IMG/VR virus record: IMGVR_UViG_3300034158_000018
Coordinates: 1-27,643 of that record
Source: a virus
Strand: one strand, 5' to 3'
DNA: 27,643 bases
Part shown: in pieces, positions 7,777-15,673 of the stretch
Position numbering within the stretch: the stretch's first letter is position 1
How the letters are laid out: each line of letters opens with the position of its first letter
Made by a program: the position numbers and the translations under genes
Notes under the pieces: generated by a model
Told to the model about the DNA's origin: nothing
What the model saw: only the letters and a program-made list of their open reading frames with translations
Database searches by the model: none

Positions 7777-7803
7777 ACCACCTGGGTGTTTAGCCCAGGT
7801 GGT
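7777..7803. terminator. Hairpin terminator at a convergent junction
   Basis: A perfect 10-bp stem (ACCACCTGGG with CCCAGGTGGT) and 7-base loop separates the ends of two converging genes. The rightward side is followed by CTTATTCCTTTTATG, a loose U-rich tract; the leftward side has little U-tract. Probably works mainly for the rightward gene. Confidence 0.75.
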
Positions 7804-7813
7804 CTTATTCCTT

Positions 7814-8236
7814 TTATGCTGTCCGCAAACAGTCAAGCACGGCTCGTACATCCATCGTGAAGGTAGAGCCATCACCATATTGGAACCAGCGAGGAAGCAT
7901 CGAAGTCAGCTCTTGAGAGAGCGTACTCAGATCCATTTCGCCTTTCTGGAAGCTCTCGACCACAACAGCGGCTTGCGACTTCTTCCATATCCACGCTGAA
8001 ACAGCCGCGGGCAGAAGTAAAGCACTGCTCGTGCAAGCCAGTTGTAGTTTACTGTTGAGACAGTCCATCTCGACATCAGACGGATTCTTAACGCCCTTCA
8101 GTTTGAAGTACAGCGATCCAACAACAATCAGCCTACGGATACGGCAGTGGACTGTGTTCTTGTCGCAGACTGTATTTCTCGCGTGGGGGCAAGATGGCAG
8201 GGATTCTTGCTTTGACGCAATAATAGTGCCGGACAT
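7814..8236 (-). CDS. Hypothetical protein with Cys/His cluster and hydrophobic segment
   Basis: 140 aa from the ATG at 8236 (MSGTIIASKQESLPSCPHAR); the longer frame up to 8380 runs inside the RNase H gene. The start lies 25 bases after the RNase H stop, with TAGG about nine bases upstream. Residues 16-32 carry Cys and His at C16, H18, C24, H31 and C32, a possible metal site. Residues about 66-86 (QLACTSSALLLPAAVSAWIW) form a hydrophobic stretch that could be one membrane segment or a buried helix. Function is unknown. It lies in the position of phiKZ gp154, next to RNase H, and is probably co-transcribed with it. Confidence 0.65.
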   Translation of the reverse strand: MSGTIIASKQESLPSCPHARNTVCDKNTVHCRIRRLIVVGSLYFKLKGVKNPSDVEMDCLNSKLQLACTSSALLLPAAVSAWIWKKSQAAVVVESFQKGEMDLSTLSQELTSMLPRWFQYGDGSTFTMDVRAVLDCLRTA

Positions 8237-8261
8237 ATGGGAATACCTACGGGGTGTCGGG

Positions 8262-9746
8262 TTACAGTTTAGCCCGATCAATCGCATAGTGGATATTGGA
8301 TTCGAAGCGCGCCCACAGACCCACGTCTCCGTTCTCCAACTCCAGCATGGTAGCGTACCGCCCAACCTTGTCCGACTCACGCCACGTCACGACCTTTACG
8401 CTTTTCACGTCAGGGCCGAGTGCCGCCAGTTGGTTTCGGGAGATAATGTCGCTACCGAGGATCAATCGAACCTTGGCTTCGTACGGTTTCGGTTCAGCAT
8501 TCACTTTCTCGAGGTTGAAAACGGGCTTCACATCGATGTACTTCGTGATTTGCGTCACGAGGGGTTTCAGCTTGCGGTTGCCCTTAGTGTCTTTGTCCTC
8601 ATAGATTAAGTCTGTGATGTCCGTGAGTACAAAGTATTCGTCACCATTCCGTATATTTTTCAATGTCTTACGGAGTGATTGCCACACACTGGCTTTCCGG
8701 AAACCGAGACCGACAGGTGTCTGCTCAACCAAAACCGGCGTCTTGTCGCTGTTGACAGTGTCGAGCCGTTCCTGCCCCTCTAACAAGAAGGTGGTCCCGT
8801 AGGTCCTAACTTCGTTGTAGATCCGTGCAGAGAAGATCGAATCAAGGTGGCCAATCATCAGACGTCCACGCTTAACCGAATCACGCTTGATCGCGCTTTT
8901 ACGCAACGCTTCCATGATCGGGTCCGGCTCAGTCACCAAGCATACACCGAGGAAGTTGTCCGCATACCGCTTGCCCGGCAGGTCGTCTTCCTTATCCTTG
9001 GTGCCGTGCGTTCCCACGTAGTAAACGTGATGGCCCGTATCTTCTTCCACGAAATCTTCTTCCGTGGTGGAGAAGTACCAGCGAGGCGCTTGCAGGATGC
9101 GTGGTACTTCAGACTTCTGATTCCAGTAGCCCGCAGCTTCACGTTCCTCGCGAATGTCGCCGATCTTCTTCTGAGACAGAGCCAGACCACGAGTGGCCAA
9201 CGTGTCCGCACGATCGTTACCTGGGTGACCATTGTGACCTTTGATCCATTCCAGGGTCAGAGTATCGCAATGGGCCACCAGCTTCTCGTAAAGGTTCTTC
9301 ACCTTTTCCCAAGTAGGACGGTACTTGATCGGTTCGCCCGTGGAACCAACCCAGCCGCGCTTAGCCCACTTATCGACCCACTGCGTTGTGCCTTGCACGA
9401 CGAAGCGAGAGTCCGAGAAGATCTTGACGTGCTTGAGCTCAGGATGTTCTTCCATCCACTTGAGTGCTTCGTAAAGCGCCCAGAGCTCAGCTTCGTTGTT
9501 ACTGCCCATCAGGGTGTTGCCGCCGATGAGGTCGTGATAGTTGACAACGGTGACTTTACTGCCAGCCTTGTCGGTGAACTGATAACCGAGTTCAGTCGGA
9601 ACAACCTTTGGATTACCTGTGCCGCGTTTGGGCTCCTCAGGGAGGAAGGTGTACGCATGGACACCCCAACCAGCGTGCTTGGAATGCATCAGGTAGCCAG
9701 CATCGCAATAGACGATGGCACTGATCGCCATTGTTTCAGTAGTCAT
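8262..9746 (-). CDS. Ribonuclease HI with long C-terminal extension
   Basis: 494 aa. Residues 8-190 are an RNase HI domain that cleaves the RNA strand of RNA-DNA hybrids, probably removing primers or transcripts in phage replication. The metal-binding residues are visible: D15 in VYCDAGY, E87 in SNNEAELWALYEAL, D112 in IFSDSRFVV and D181 in HPGNDRADTLA. H171 matches the catalytic-loop histidine of E. coli RNase HI. The remaining 300 residues match nothing I recognise and include a segment LILGSDIISRNQLAALG near residue 434. phiKZ gp155 is also annotated as RNase H-like in a similar location. The ATG at 9746 is used because GGA lies upstream; M6 is an alternative start. Confidence 0.88.
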   Translation of the reverse strand: MTTETMAISAIVYCDAGYLMHSKHAGWGVHAYTFLPEEPKRGTGNPKVVPTELGYQFTDKAGSKVTVVNYHDLIGGNTLMGSNNEAELWALYEALKWMEEHPELKHVKIFSDSRFVVQGTTQWVDKWAKRGWVGSTGEPIKYRPTWEKVKNLYEKLVAHCDTLTLEWIKGHNGHPGNDRADTLATRGLALSQKKIGDIREEREAAGYWNQKSEVPRILQAPRWYFSTTEEDFVEEDTGHHVYYVGTHGTKDKEDDLPGKRYADNFLGVCLVTEPDPIMEALRKSAIKRDSVKRGRLMIGHLDSIFSARIYNEVRTYGTTFLLEGQERLDTVNSDKTPVLVEQTPVGLGFRKASVWQSLRKTLKNIRNGDEYFVLTDITDLIYEDKDTKGNRKLKPLVTQITKYIDVKPVFNLEKVNAEPKPYEAKVRLILGSDIISRNQLAALGPDVKSVKVVTWRESDKVGRYATMLELENGDVGLWARFESNIHYAIDRAKL

Positions 9747-9807
9747 GCATTTTAATCCAGTGGGTTAGCAGTATAATTCCTACACAATGAGAAGCCCCTG
9801 TAAAATG

Positions 9808-10128
9808 TTACTTTCCACACCGGCTAATGGTGGATTGGGTCTTCAGCTCTGCGCGAAGGAAGTCGATGTGTGCGTTGAGTCTGTCCACAACGCCCTGATC
9901 ATCGCCATCGGCCAGGTCATCCAATGTGGGCTTGTCTGGGATGATGTAGGTATCAGTCCGTTTGCAGGTAACAACCTTACGGGACTTGATGACCTTCCCT
10001 TTCTCAGCCGGTGCCGCCTCGAACGTGTTGTAAATCGTGATCGAAGGAGGGGTTGGACGTGGGGTGATGGGTACGCACGATCCCAATAAGAAGGTCGTGA
10101 CTAACAGAAGTTGTTTGGCGTGTTTCAT
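9808..10128 (-). CDS. Lipoprotein, candidate outer-membrane spanin (o-spanin)
   Basis: 106 aa. It opens with a lipoprotein signal: basic MKHAK, a hydrophobic stretch and the lipobox LLGSC, with the acylated cysteine at residue 18. The mature part starts Pro-rich (VPITPRPTPPS) and ends with a charged helical region of about 40 residues (LADGDDQGVVDRLNAHIDFL). AAGG lies eight bases before the ATG. It starts 10 bases after a small membrane protein with a coiled coil, the arrangement of two-component spanins, in which an outer-membrane lipoprotein binds the inner-membrane partner to fuse membranes at lysis. The mature chain has the usual o-spanin size. A virion or exclusion lipoprotein is the alternative. 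Confidence 0.6.
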   Translation of the reverse strand: MKHAKQLLLVTTFLLGSCVPITPRPTPPSITIYNTFEAAPAEKGKVIKSRKVVTCKRTDTYIIPDKPTLDDLADGDDQGVVDRLNAHIDFLRAELKTQSTISRCGK

Positions 10129-10138
10129 TGGATTGACC

Positions 10139-10561
10139 TTAATCTATCGCCTGTAGCTTTCCGATTGCATAGTCTTTAAGAGACTGCTTGCCCTTCTGCT
10201 TCGGAGGTGGCATGGCGGTGGGATGATCGGGTGGTGGAGGATTAGGCGTGGAAGGGGCAGATGTTGCAGGCCGCCCTTTGAGACGGCTTTCTAATGTGCT
10301 GATCAACAGAAGCTGATCAGCATTTGTCTTCTCCAGTACTGCTGCGTCTTCAGTCAGTTTGATGTTTCTGGCGTGAGTGAGGTCAGCCACGACCTTGACA
10401 TAGTAGAACAGAAAAAACATCATCAACAAACAGGCTGCCAGTCCTGTCGCCGCCTTGTTTGACAGCAGCAACTCTTTAACGCCTTTATCCTTTAACACGA
10501 TCTCCCTCAAGAAAGGAAAGAGGGATTTCAGAACAAGCAGTATCGTGTAGAGAAGGGACAC
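10139..10561 (-). CDS. Small membrane protein, candidate inner-membrane spanin (i-spanin)
   Basis: 140 aa from a GTG at 10561 with AGGAG seven bases upstream; an ATG two bases earlier is out of frame and soon hits a stop. Residues 1-25 are hydrophobic and amphipathic. Residues about 38-60 (TGLAACLLMMFFLFYYVKVV) are a clear membrane helix. Residues 61-95 form a charged, leucine-patterned helix that could be a coiled coil (ARNIKLTEDAAVLEKTNADQ). A Pro-rich linker (about 97-120) and a basic end follow. A single membrane helix with a periplasmic coiled coil next to a lipoprotein gene fits an i-spanin. If both N-terminal segments cross the membrane, a holin-like role is possible. Confidence 0.58.
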   Translation of the reverse strand: MSLLYTILLVLKSLFPFLREIVLKDKGVKELLLSNKAATGLAACLLMMFFLFYYVKVVADLTHARNIKLTEDAAVLEKTNADQLLLISTLESRLKGRPATSAPSTPNPPPPDHPTAMPPPKQKGKQSLKDYAIGKLQAID

Positions 10562-10584
10562 ATCTTGACTCCTATTGGGCGTCT

Positions 10585-10597
10585 AAAAAATACTATG
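10585..10597 (+). promoter_or_regulatory. Candidate TATG late promoter
   Basis: AAAAAATACTATG in the divergent gap before the 438-aa gene combines an A-tract with TATG, the core of the phiKZ late promoter recognised by the non-virion RNA polymerase. It resembles the element at 18165-18177. The gene start is 75 bases downstream. Confidence 0.45.
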
Positions 10598-10613
10598 TCT
10601 TCTTAGCAAATGT

Positions 10614-10630
10614 ACGTGTTTCAAACACGT
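10614..10630. repeat. Perfect 8-bp inverted repeat in a divergent gap
   Basis: ACGTGTTT, one central C, then AAACACGT forms a perfect 17-base palindrome between the GTG starts of two divergent genes and just after the TATG element. With only one unpaired base it cannot form a normal RNA hairpin without opening the centre, so a protein-binding operator is more likely than a terminator. Confidence 0.4.
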
Positions 10631-10671
10631 TCCTGGTTCATACCTTTCGCCGTAGCGCTTAGAGGTGATTC

Positions 10672-11988
10672 GTGAAGAGTTTTAAAGGGTTCGCCCACAT
10701 CGGCAGTTTGGCCGACAACAGAGATCACCAAGACGCACCGGTGGGTGAGCTGTCAGCACTCTCCCACACGTTTACGCGTGATCAAACCAAGAACACCAGC
10801 GGCGCTAACCCAGGTTACATGCTGCGTGGTTTCTCCTATTACATCGACGACGTCAAGAATCAGATCCCTGATACCGACGCACTGAAGATGTTGGCTGTCA
10901 TTGACTGGGTGTACGGTAAAGCACGCCTGGGTACATTGACCTCCGACGTCCTGTCTGTGAAGAGCGCCTGGATCACTGATCAAGCGGCAACCTTCGATCT
11001 GAAAGAAACCGGTCAAATGGTTCAGTTCGATAACAACAAGTGGGCACCGTCCTACCTGGTGTTTGCGCCGAAGGATGAGTTGACCACTCGCTGGAAGATT
11101 TGGTTCGCTGAAGCAGCCTTCTTCAACCAGTTCGACGAATACCTGTTCAACCACGTCAAGCCTCTGGCTAACCTGGATGACTTCTTCCTGGACTACGTGA
11201 ACCTCAAGCCTCTGCTTGCTGCACGTACGCTCAGCGATTCGATCGACCAGGTGGATACGCTGCGCGGCAAGGATCCTGAAACCCGTCTGCGTGTCGACCC
11301 GTTTGATTGGATTGACCCTATCGACCGTGACAAGCGCATCAGCGTGGATTGGATGTCGCTGCTGTGGGGTGAGGCGGGTAACAACCTCGACGCTGTCAAA
11401 GAGTCGTTGGTGAAATGGATCCTGGCTAACAGTACCCACACTCGTGAAGAGTGGGCTGTGATCTTCCCGGACATCTTCACGTCCACCGAACTGATCTTCG
11501 TCCCTATCTGGGATGAGTGGGCAGTACCGGAGCGTCCTCGTGAATCCGGCGTCTATCGTGGTGCTGGCAACATGCTGGCTGCGATCGAGAAGGCCAAGTT
11601 GGTTTGCAAAGGTGTCAAGTACACTGCTGCACACATCGCTGCTGTAGCGAACGACTGCCCGACTCAGTTCAAGAGCGTTCGTTGCGTGGTAGTCGGCGGT
11701 CCTGAGAATCGGGATGGCAAGAACCAACTGGTCCTGCAACATCCGGACTGGATCAACGTTCCGACCACTCACACCGACTTCATGCGGATGAGTGAATTGA
11801 CCAAGGGCGCTTACATGCTCGTCATGGAGATGCTCCAGTACGCAGAAGAGATGACGGCTACCACAGCGCCACCTACCGGATTCAACCGGACTGTGCGTGA
11901 TGGCGTGATGTACATCTCCAAGACCTATCAGAAGTTCCTGTATCTGATCGTGGTCAAAGCCAGCTTCGATGAGATCGTTCCGGGGTAA
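10672..11988 (+). CDS. Probable virion/tail structural protein
   Basis: 438 aa, start GTG at 10672 with GAGGTG five to six bases upstream. The protein begins MKSFKGFAHIGSLADNRDHQ, is soluble, rich in Trp, Asp and aromatic residues, and lacks a signal peptide or membrane helix. I do not recognise a domain. It heads a two-gene rightward unit with the coiled-coil protein downstream, 3 bases away. The size, composition and position between RNase H and the spike genes suggest a tail or baseplate component, as in the gp156-gp163 region of phiKZ, but this is context only. Confidence 0.65.
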   Translation: MKSFKGFAHIGSLADNRDHQDAPVGELSALSHTFTRDQTKNTSGANPGYMLRGFSYYIDDVKNQIPDTDALKMLAVIDWVYGKARLGTLTSDVLSVKSAWITDQAATFDLKETGQMVQFDNNKWAPSYLVFAPKDELTTRWKIWFAEAAFFNQFDEYLFNHVKPLANLDDFFLDYVNLKPLLAARTLSDSIDQVDTLRGKDPETRLRVDPFDWIDPIDRDKRISVDWMSLLWGEAGNNLDAVKESLVKWILANSTHTREEWAVIFPDIFTSTELIFVPIWDEWAVPERPRESGVYRGAGNMLAAIEKAKLVCKGVKYTAAHIAAVANDCPTQFKSVRCVVVGGPENRDGKNQLVLQHPDWINVPTTHTDFMRMSELTKGAYMLVMEMLQYAEEMTATTAPPTGFNRTVRDGVMYISKTYQKFLYLIVVKASFDEIVPG

Positions 11989-11991
11989 ACC

Positions 11992-12690
11992 ATGGCCAGA
12001 GTCACTCCACCTATTGGAGCGAAAGGCCTCTTCAAGGTTCGTTCCCCCTACGTGGTATCGGCTTCGGCTGTTTACTGGGTAGGTGCTGTTCGGACCTACG
12101 AGGAACTGATCGCTGCCAAGATCGATCCTTTGACTCAGGTGTATACACCGGTCGGGATGGGTCAAGCTGATTACAACTCGGACATCATCGAGGGTGCGCA
12201 AGTTATCACCCTGTTGTCGTTTGTCCGTCCACCGCTCCACATTCCAGATACGTACATTCTGGAATATCCGAACATGTCGATCGTTCCACACTCGTGGATC
12301 GTCTGCACTGTCAGTTGTGGGATTCTTCCGGATACCTACGACTTGGCTCGGATGCAACAAACGGTAGCCATTGCAGTATCGGAATACACGGGCGTGCAAG
12401 CGAACGTGACCATCTCCACTGCTCCAACGACTGACTCCGTTACGGAAGCAGCTTACCTCGAAGCGAAAGCTGTACGGGATGCTGCACTCCTGAACAAGTC
12501 CACTGACTTTGCTGACAAGCTCGTGCTGCAAGAGCAACTGGATAAGGCCAACGCTTACATTGGTGACCTGACCACCATCGTCGATCAGCAAGAAGTGACC
12601 ATCGTCGAACAAGTGCAAACCATCGCGGACAGGGACCGTGAGATCCTCGCTCTGAAACAACAGATCGAAGACCTGACACCCAAGCCGTAA
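11992..12690 (+). CDS. Probable virion structural protein with C-terminal coiled coil
   Basis: 232 aa, beginning MARVTPPIGAKGLFKVRSPY; the ATG lies 3 bases after the previous stop. Residues 1-150 look like a beta-rich domain. Residues about 154-230 form a long charged helix with a heptad-like pattern (QLDKANAYIGDLTTIVDQQE and following), typical of a trimeric or dimeric coiled coil. No catalytic motif is seen. It is probably a tail or baseplate structural protein partnered with the 438-aa product. It ends nine bases before a 15-bp terminator stem. Confidence 0.65.
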   Translation: MARVTPPIGAKGLFKVRSPYVVSASAVYWVGAVRTYEELIAAKIDPLTQVYTPVGMGQADYNSDIIEGAQVITLLSFVRPPLHIPDTYILEYPNMSIVPHSWIVCTVSCGILPDTYDLARMQQTVAIAVSEYTGVQANVTISTAPTTDSVTEAAYLEAKAVRDAALLNKSTDFADKLVLQEQLDKANAYIGDLTTIVDQQEVTIVEQVQTIADRDREILALKQQIEDLTPKP

Positions 12691-12698
12691 CGTAAAGG

Positions 12699-12733
12699 GC
12701 ATAGAGGCAGGGCGTAGTGCCCTGCCTCTATGC
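12699..12733. terminator. Perfect 15-bp hairpin at a convergent junction
   Basis: GCATAGAGGCAGGGC pairs perfectly with GCCCTGCCTCTATGC around a GTAGT loop. It lies between the converging 232-aa gene and the 23-aa ORF/159-aa-frame unit. Neither side has a strong U-tract (rightward side TGCTACTT), yet the stem length suggests a bidirectional stop or an RNA-protecting 3-prime end. The outer arms GCATA/TATGC recur at 16850. Confidence 0.75.
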
Positions 12734-12739
12734 TGCTAC

Positions 12740-12811
12740 TTAGAAGTTCTCGGTGCAGGTGCAATACGTCATCATGCACTTACAGCCAGACAGCTTGCGG
12801 AGAATGATCAT
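12740..12811 (-). CDS. Possible 23-aa Cys-rich microprotein
   Basis: A 24-codon frame starts with an ATG whose A is the last base of the TGA stop of the upstream gene (TGATG), the classic layout of translational coupling. It ends at 12740, seven bases before the terminator stem. The product is MIILRKLSGCKCMMTYCTCT plus ENF, with cysteines at 10, 12, 17 and 19 in a C-x-C-x4-C-x-C pattern that could hold one metal ion. No separate ribosome site stands out. It could equally be untranslated trailer; the four paired cysteines in such a short frame make it worth recording. Confidence 0.35.
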   Translation of the reverse strand: MIILRKLSGCKCMMTYCTCTENF

Positions 12812-13233
12812 CAGGAATACCCGAACCCTTCGAAGTTAGCCGAGTGGTGGTGAGGGATACCCCAAACCGAACGCTCGCCACTGGCCAGGTTAGGAGATTC
12901 GCCGAATGCCACCAGACCGGTGTAGACCATCCGCCAGCGATACAACTTCTGCTTCAGTGGATTCTCACTACCTTGTGCTCGAGCTTGGAACTGTTCGATA
13001 CAGAAGAGAACCGGCTGTTGGTAAGGGAACAGCTCGTTCTCAACGTCTTCGATCGGACAATGAAAGATAGGCACCAGCCCACATGCGATGGCGGTCTTCA
13101 CCGCCTCCACGTTATCGGCTTTCACATAGTCGCGATTGCAGTGCTCACCGTAAACCGATAGCGCACGTACAACGTCGGCTTGTGTTTCCATCCATACCGC
13201 GATGGGCTTGCCATTAATTGTCAGCTTCCGCAT
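12811..13233 (-). CDS. Hypothetical protein
   Basis: 140 aa from the ATG at 13233 (MRKLTINGKPIAVWMETQAD). The start overlaps the end of the SbcC-like gene by 20 bases and has a GTGGA-type site about nine bases upstream; the longer frame to 13290 lies inside the SbcC-like gene. The protein is soluble, mixed alpha/beta, and ends with a His-rich segment (GIPHHHSANFEGFGYS). No family is recognised. Overlap with the SbcC-like gene implies coupled expression, so a role in DNA processing is possible but unsupported by any motif. Confidence 0.7.
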   Translation of the reverse strand: MRKLTINGKPIAVWMETQADVVRALSVYGEHCNRDYVKADNVEAVKTAIACGLVPIFHCPIEDVENELFPYQQPVLFCIEQFQARAQGSENPLKQKLYRWRMVYTGLVAFGESPNLASGERSVWGIPHHHSANFEGFGYS

Positions 13234-15646
13234 ATTCAAATTCCACATGTTCGTTGTAGGGGTGAGGGTAATTGATGTTTCTATCATCAATGATGATAAC
13301 CTCGGAGTCTGGGAATGCCCGCTGAGTGTTGGAGTCGTGACTGATGATCAGGATCTGACTGAACCGATCACTGTCCACCAAGTCTTTGATCAGAGGGATC
13401 AGGTTGTGGGCATGTGTCTCATCAAACGTACGACCAGGCTCATCGAGGAACAGGGGGTAGCCTGTCATGTTGAGGCAGTAGTAGAGAGTCAACACAAACG
13501 CACGGTTCACGATCTCAAGCATAGAGTCTGAACCATCGGCAATATCTTTACGCAGACGGTTCTCATCAATGATCGGGAACTTGTAATCGAGGTCACCCCC
13601 TTCACGCTCAGGCATCTGAATAAACAACGGGTGCTGCCACACGCGTTTGATCATCTGGTTCACACCACCGACGATAGCGCCAATCTGTGCTGTGATCTGT
13701 TCTGCAATCAGTCCGGTCTTTGGAGACATCGCGTCGGTCAGGTGCTTGTAGGCTGCCTGCTCGATGAGCTTCTTCTCCAACTGCTGTTCGAGGTCCTTGA
13801 CGATCGTCATCACCAAGTCGTCTTCAGCTAACGCCGTTTCATTGATTGCCAAGGTGGTTTGGAGTTTCGCGATCTCCTCATCCGCCATGATCTCTGCTTC
13901 ACGGTCCAGGTAGCTAATCAGCTTAGTCTTCCACCCCTCGATCTCTTCTTCGACACTGCCGTAGAGTTGATGGAAGCGTTGATCGTAAGCCTTATCCTGT
14001 TTGACCGAGTCCAACTCAAGGTTGACTGTGGTCCGGTCTTCAAACGTCTGACGGTAGCTCTTGAACAACACATCGCGCTGTTCTGTCAGTTCGGTAAAGC
14101 CGGCACCTTCCCGCTCGTAGCTCTCCAACGCGCTCTTGATCTCATCGATCCGCTTGGTCAATGCCGAAGACTTCTCATGCAGGGTAACCGCACGCTCGTA
14201 CATCGCCAGCTTCTCGTACAGGCCACGACCCAAGTCAAACCCACCCACGCTATCCAAGTAGGCAAACAGACCTGGATGTTGTTGGATGTGTTTACGACGG
14301 ATCGCATCGAGTTGAGAGAACGCTTTGAAGTTACCGTCAGCATCGGCCAGTTCATCCGAGAGTGTCCGGACTTCCCCAGTAACGACTTTGACGAAGTCTT
14401 CACCCTTGGTTTGACGATCACGCAACTCGTCTACTTCAGAGGGATTGATCCCAGGCTTGAAACCATGCTGGCACGAAGGACAGGTCACGGCATCGCAGCG
14501 CTCGATCTGGTGCAGTCGTTCACCGATGGTGTTCAACAGGTTGTCGGCTTTGCTGAAAGCGATCTGACGCGACTGTAGGCGGTCAGAGATGCTCATCAAC
14601 ACATCGTGAGTCACCCGAGTAGCTGGCAACTCAGCACAGGCAAAACGTAATTCTTGAATCACGTTGTCGCACCGCACGATCAATGACGTATTGATGTCGA
14701 TGGTGAACATCGGCAAGCTTTCCAGTTGCCCGGTCAGGTGCTTGTGTTCATCAGTCAATGCATCCGGATCAACCGACATCAACTTCTTGATACGCCCAAG
14801 ACGTTGATTCAGATCCTCGAGGTTCCTGCCACGCTCTTCCTGCACAGCCTTTAATGCAGACGAACGATTACTCAGGTCATCGACCAGATCGTCGTAGGTC
14901 TTACCGCCTTGCAGGAGTCGTGGGTATTCCATCCGACTAAACACGTCGAACGAGTTGAACATCGCGTTGTACTCGTCCTGTAGATCAGCCATGCTGAAGT
15001 AACCACCCTCACTACGAGGGATCGACATCAGCGAACGGATCTCAGCTTTCAGGATAGCCGCTCGAGCACGCATCTCGATGGCATCATCCGGTTCGAGCAA
15101 ACGCTTACGCTCTTCATTCAACCGTCCACGCAAGAACGTAACCACAGAACTGGCTGCCGAGTATCCTTTACGGAACCGTTCGAATTGACGGAATGCGTAA
15201 CTGAAGTCGGACTCAGACATCCGTGCCACCCAATCACGACGCTGCTGTGAGCTGAGTTTGGTGAACTGAGTCTTGCCAGTAATGAAGTCGTGAATCTCAC
15301 GAGTGTAGTTGAAATACTCCTTGCAGAGTTCCAGCTGAACGGTGATCGTATGACCGTCGTTCTTTTCTTCCCCGTCTACGATGAAGGAGTAGTACATCTT
15401 CTGATCGTAGCGTTCTTCGATGCGGAACTTACGTCCGCGATCGTGAATGTGTACCTCGCGTCCTCCACCTGGAAAGAAGTCAGCTTTAAGATCAGCTGGC
15501 AGTGGGGAGAAGCCAATCGAGACGATACTACTCTTTCCGGAACCGTTCGTCCCAAGCACCATTTGAATGCGCTTGCCAGGGCGAATAACGATTGTGGGTT
15601 TCGTAGTCCGGTTACATTTGTGTAAGCGAACGTAATCGTAAAACAT
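13214..15646 (-). CDS. SbcC/Rad50/T4 gp46-like SMC-type ATPase
   Basis: 810 aa. Walker A is at residues 32-40 (GTNGSGKSS). Two long coiled-coil-rich regions flank a zinc-hook motif CPSC at about residues 389-392 (CPSCQHGFKPG). Near the end come a signature-like helix (DGSDSMLEIVNRAFVLTLYY), Walker B YPLFLDEPG at about residue 730, a D-loop (TFDETH) and the switch histidine in LIISHD. This is the complete set of Rad50/SbcC ATPase parts. In phages such as T4 the homolog (gp46) forms an exonuclease with an Mre11/SbcD subunit (gp47) that resects DNA ends for recombination-dependent replication and degrades host DNA. No nuclease partner lies in this window. RBS: GGAG about 10 bases before the ATG. 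Confidence 0.88.
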   Translation of the reverse strand: MFYDYVRLHKCNRTTKPTIVIRPGKRIQMVLGTNGSGKSSIVSIGFSPLPADLKADFFPGGGREVHIHDRGRKFRIEERYDQKMYYSFIVDGEEKNDGHTITVQLELCKEYFNYTREIHDFITGKTQFTKLSSQQRRDWVARMSESDFSYAFRQFERFRKGYSAASSVVTFLRGRLNEERKRLLEPDDAIEMRARAAILKAEIRSLMSIPRSEGGYFSMADLQDEYNAMFNSFDVFSRMEYPRLLQGGKTYDDLVDDLSNRSSALKAVQEERGRNLEDLNQRLGRIKKLMSVDPDALTDEHKHLTGQLESLPMFTIDINTSLIVRCDNVIQELRFACAELPATRVTHDVLMSISDRLQSRQIAFSKADNLLNTIGERLHQIERCDAVTCPSCQHGFKPGINPSEVDELRDRQTKGEDFVKVVTGEVRTLSDELADADGNFKAFSQLDAIRRKHIQQHPGLFAYLDSVGGFDLGRGLYEKLAMYERAVTLHEKSSALTKRIDEIKSALESYEREGAGFTELTEQRDVLFKSYRQTFEDRTTVNLELDSVKQDKAYDQRFHQLYGSVEEEIEGWKTKLISYLDREAEIMADEEIAKLQTTLAINETALAEDDLVMTIVKDLEQQLEKKLIEQAAYKHLTDAMSPKTGLIAEQITAQIGAIVGGVNQMIKRVWQHPLFIQMPEREGGDLDYKFPIIDENRLRKDIADGSDSMLEIVNRAFVLTLYYCLNMTGYPLFLDEPGRTFDETHAHNLIPLIKDLVDSDRFSQILIISHDSNTQRAFPDSEVIIIDDRNINYPHPYNEHVEFEYAEADN

Positions 15647-15673
15647 GATTTCTAAGCTCCGGGTCTTTCTTCT

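Noticed and set aside
8847-9755. 302-aa rightward frame opposite RNase H
   Set aside because: RNase H catalytic residues on the other strand settle the coding strand.
10139-10561. Holin instead of i-spanin
   Set aside because: The first hydrophobic segment is interrupted by charged residues and Pro, and the long periplasmic-type coiled coil plus lipoprotein neighbour favour a spanin; not fully excluded.
10753-12702. 649-aa leftward frame opposite the two structural genes
   Set aside because: It is an antisense shadow created by GC-biased third positions; the rightward genes have ribosome sites, sensible spacing and protein-like composition.
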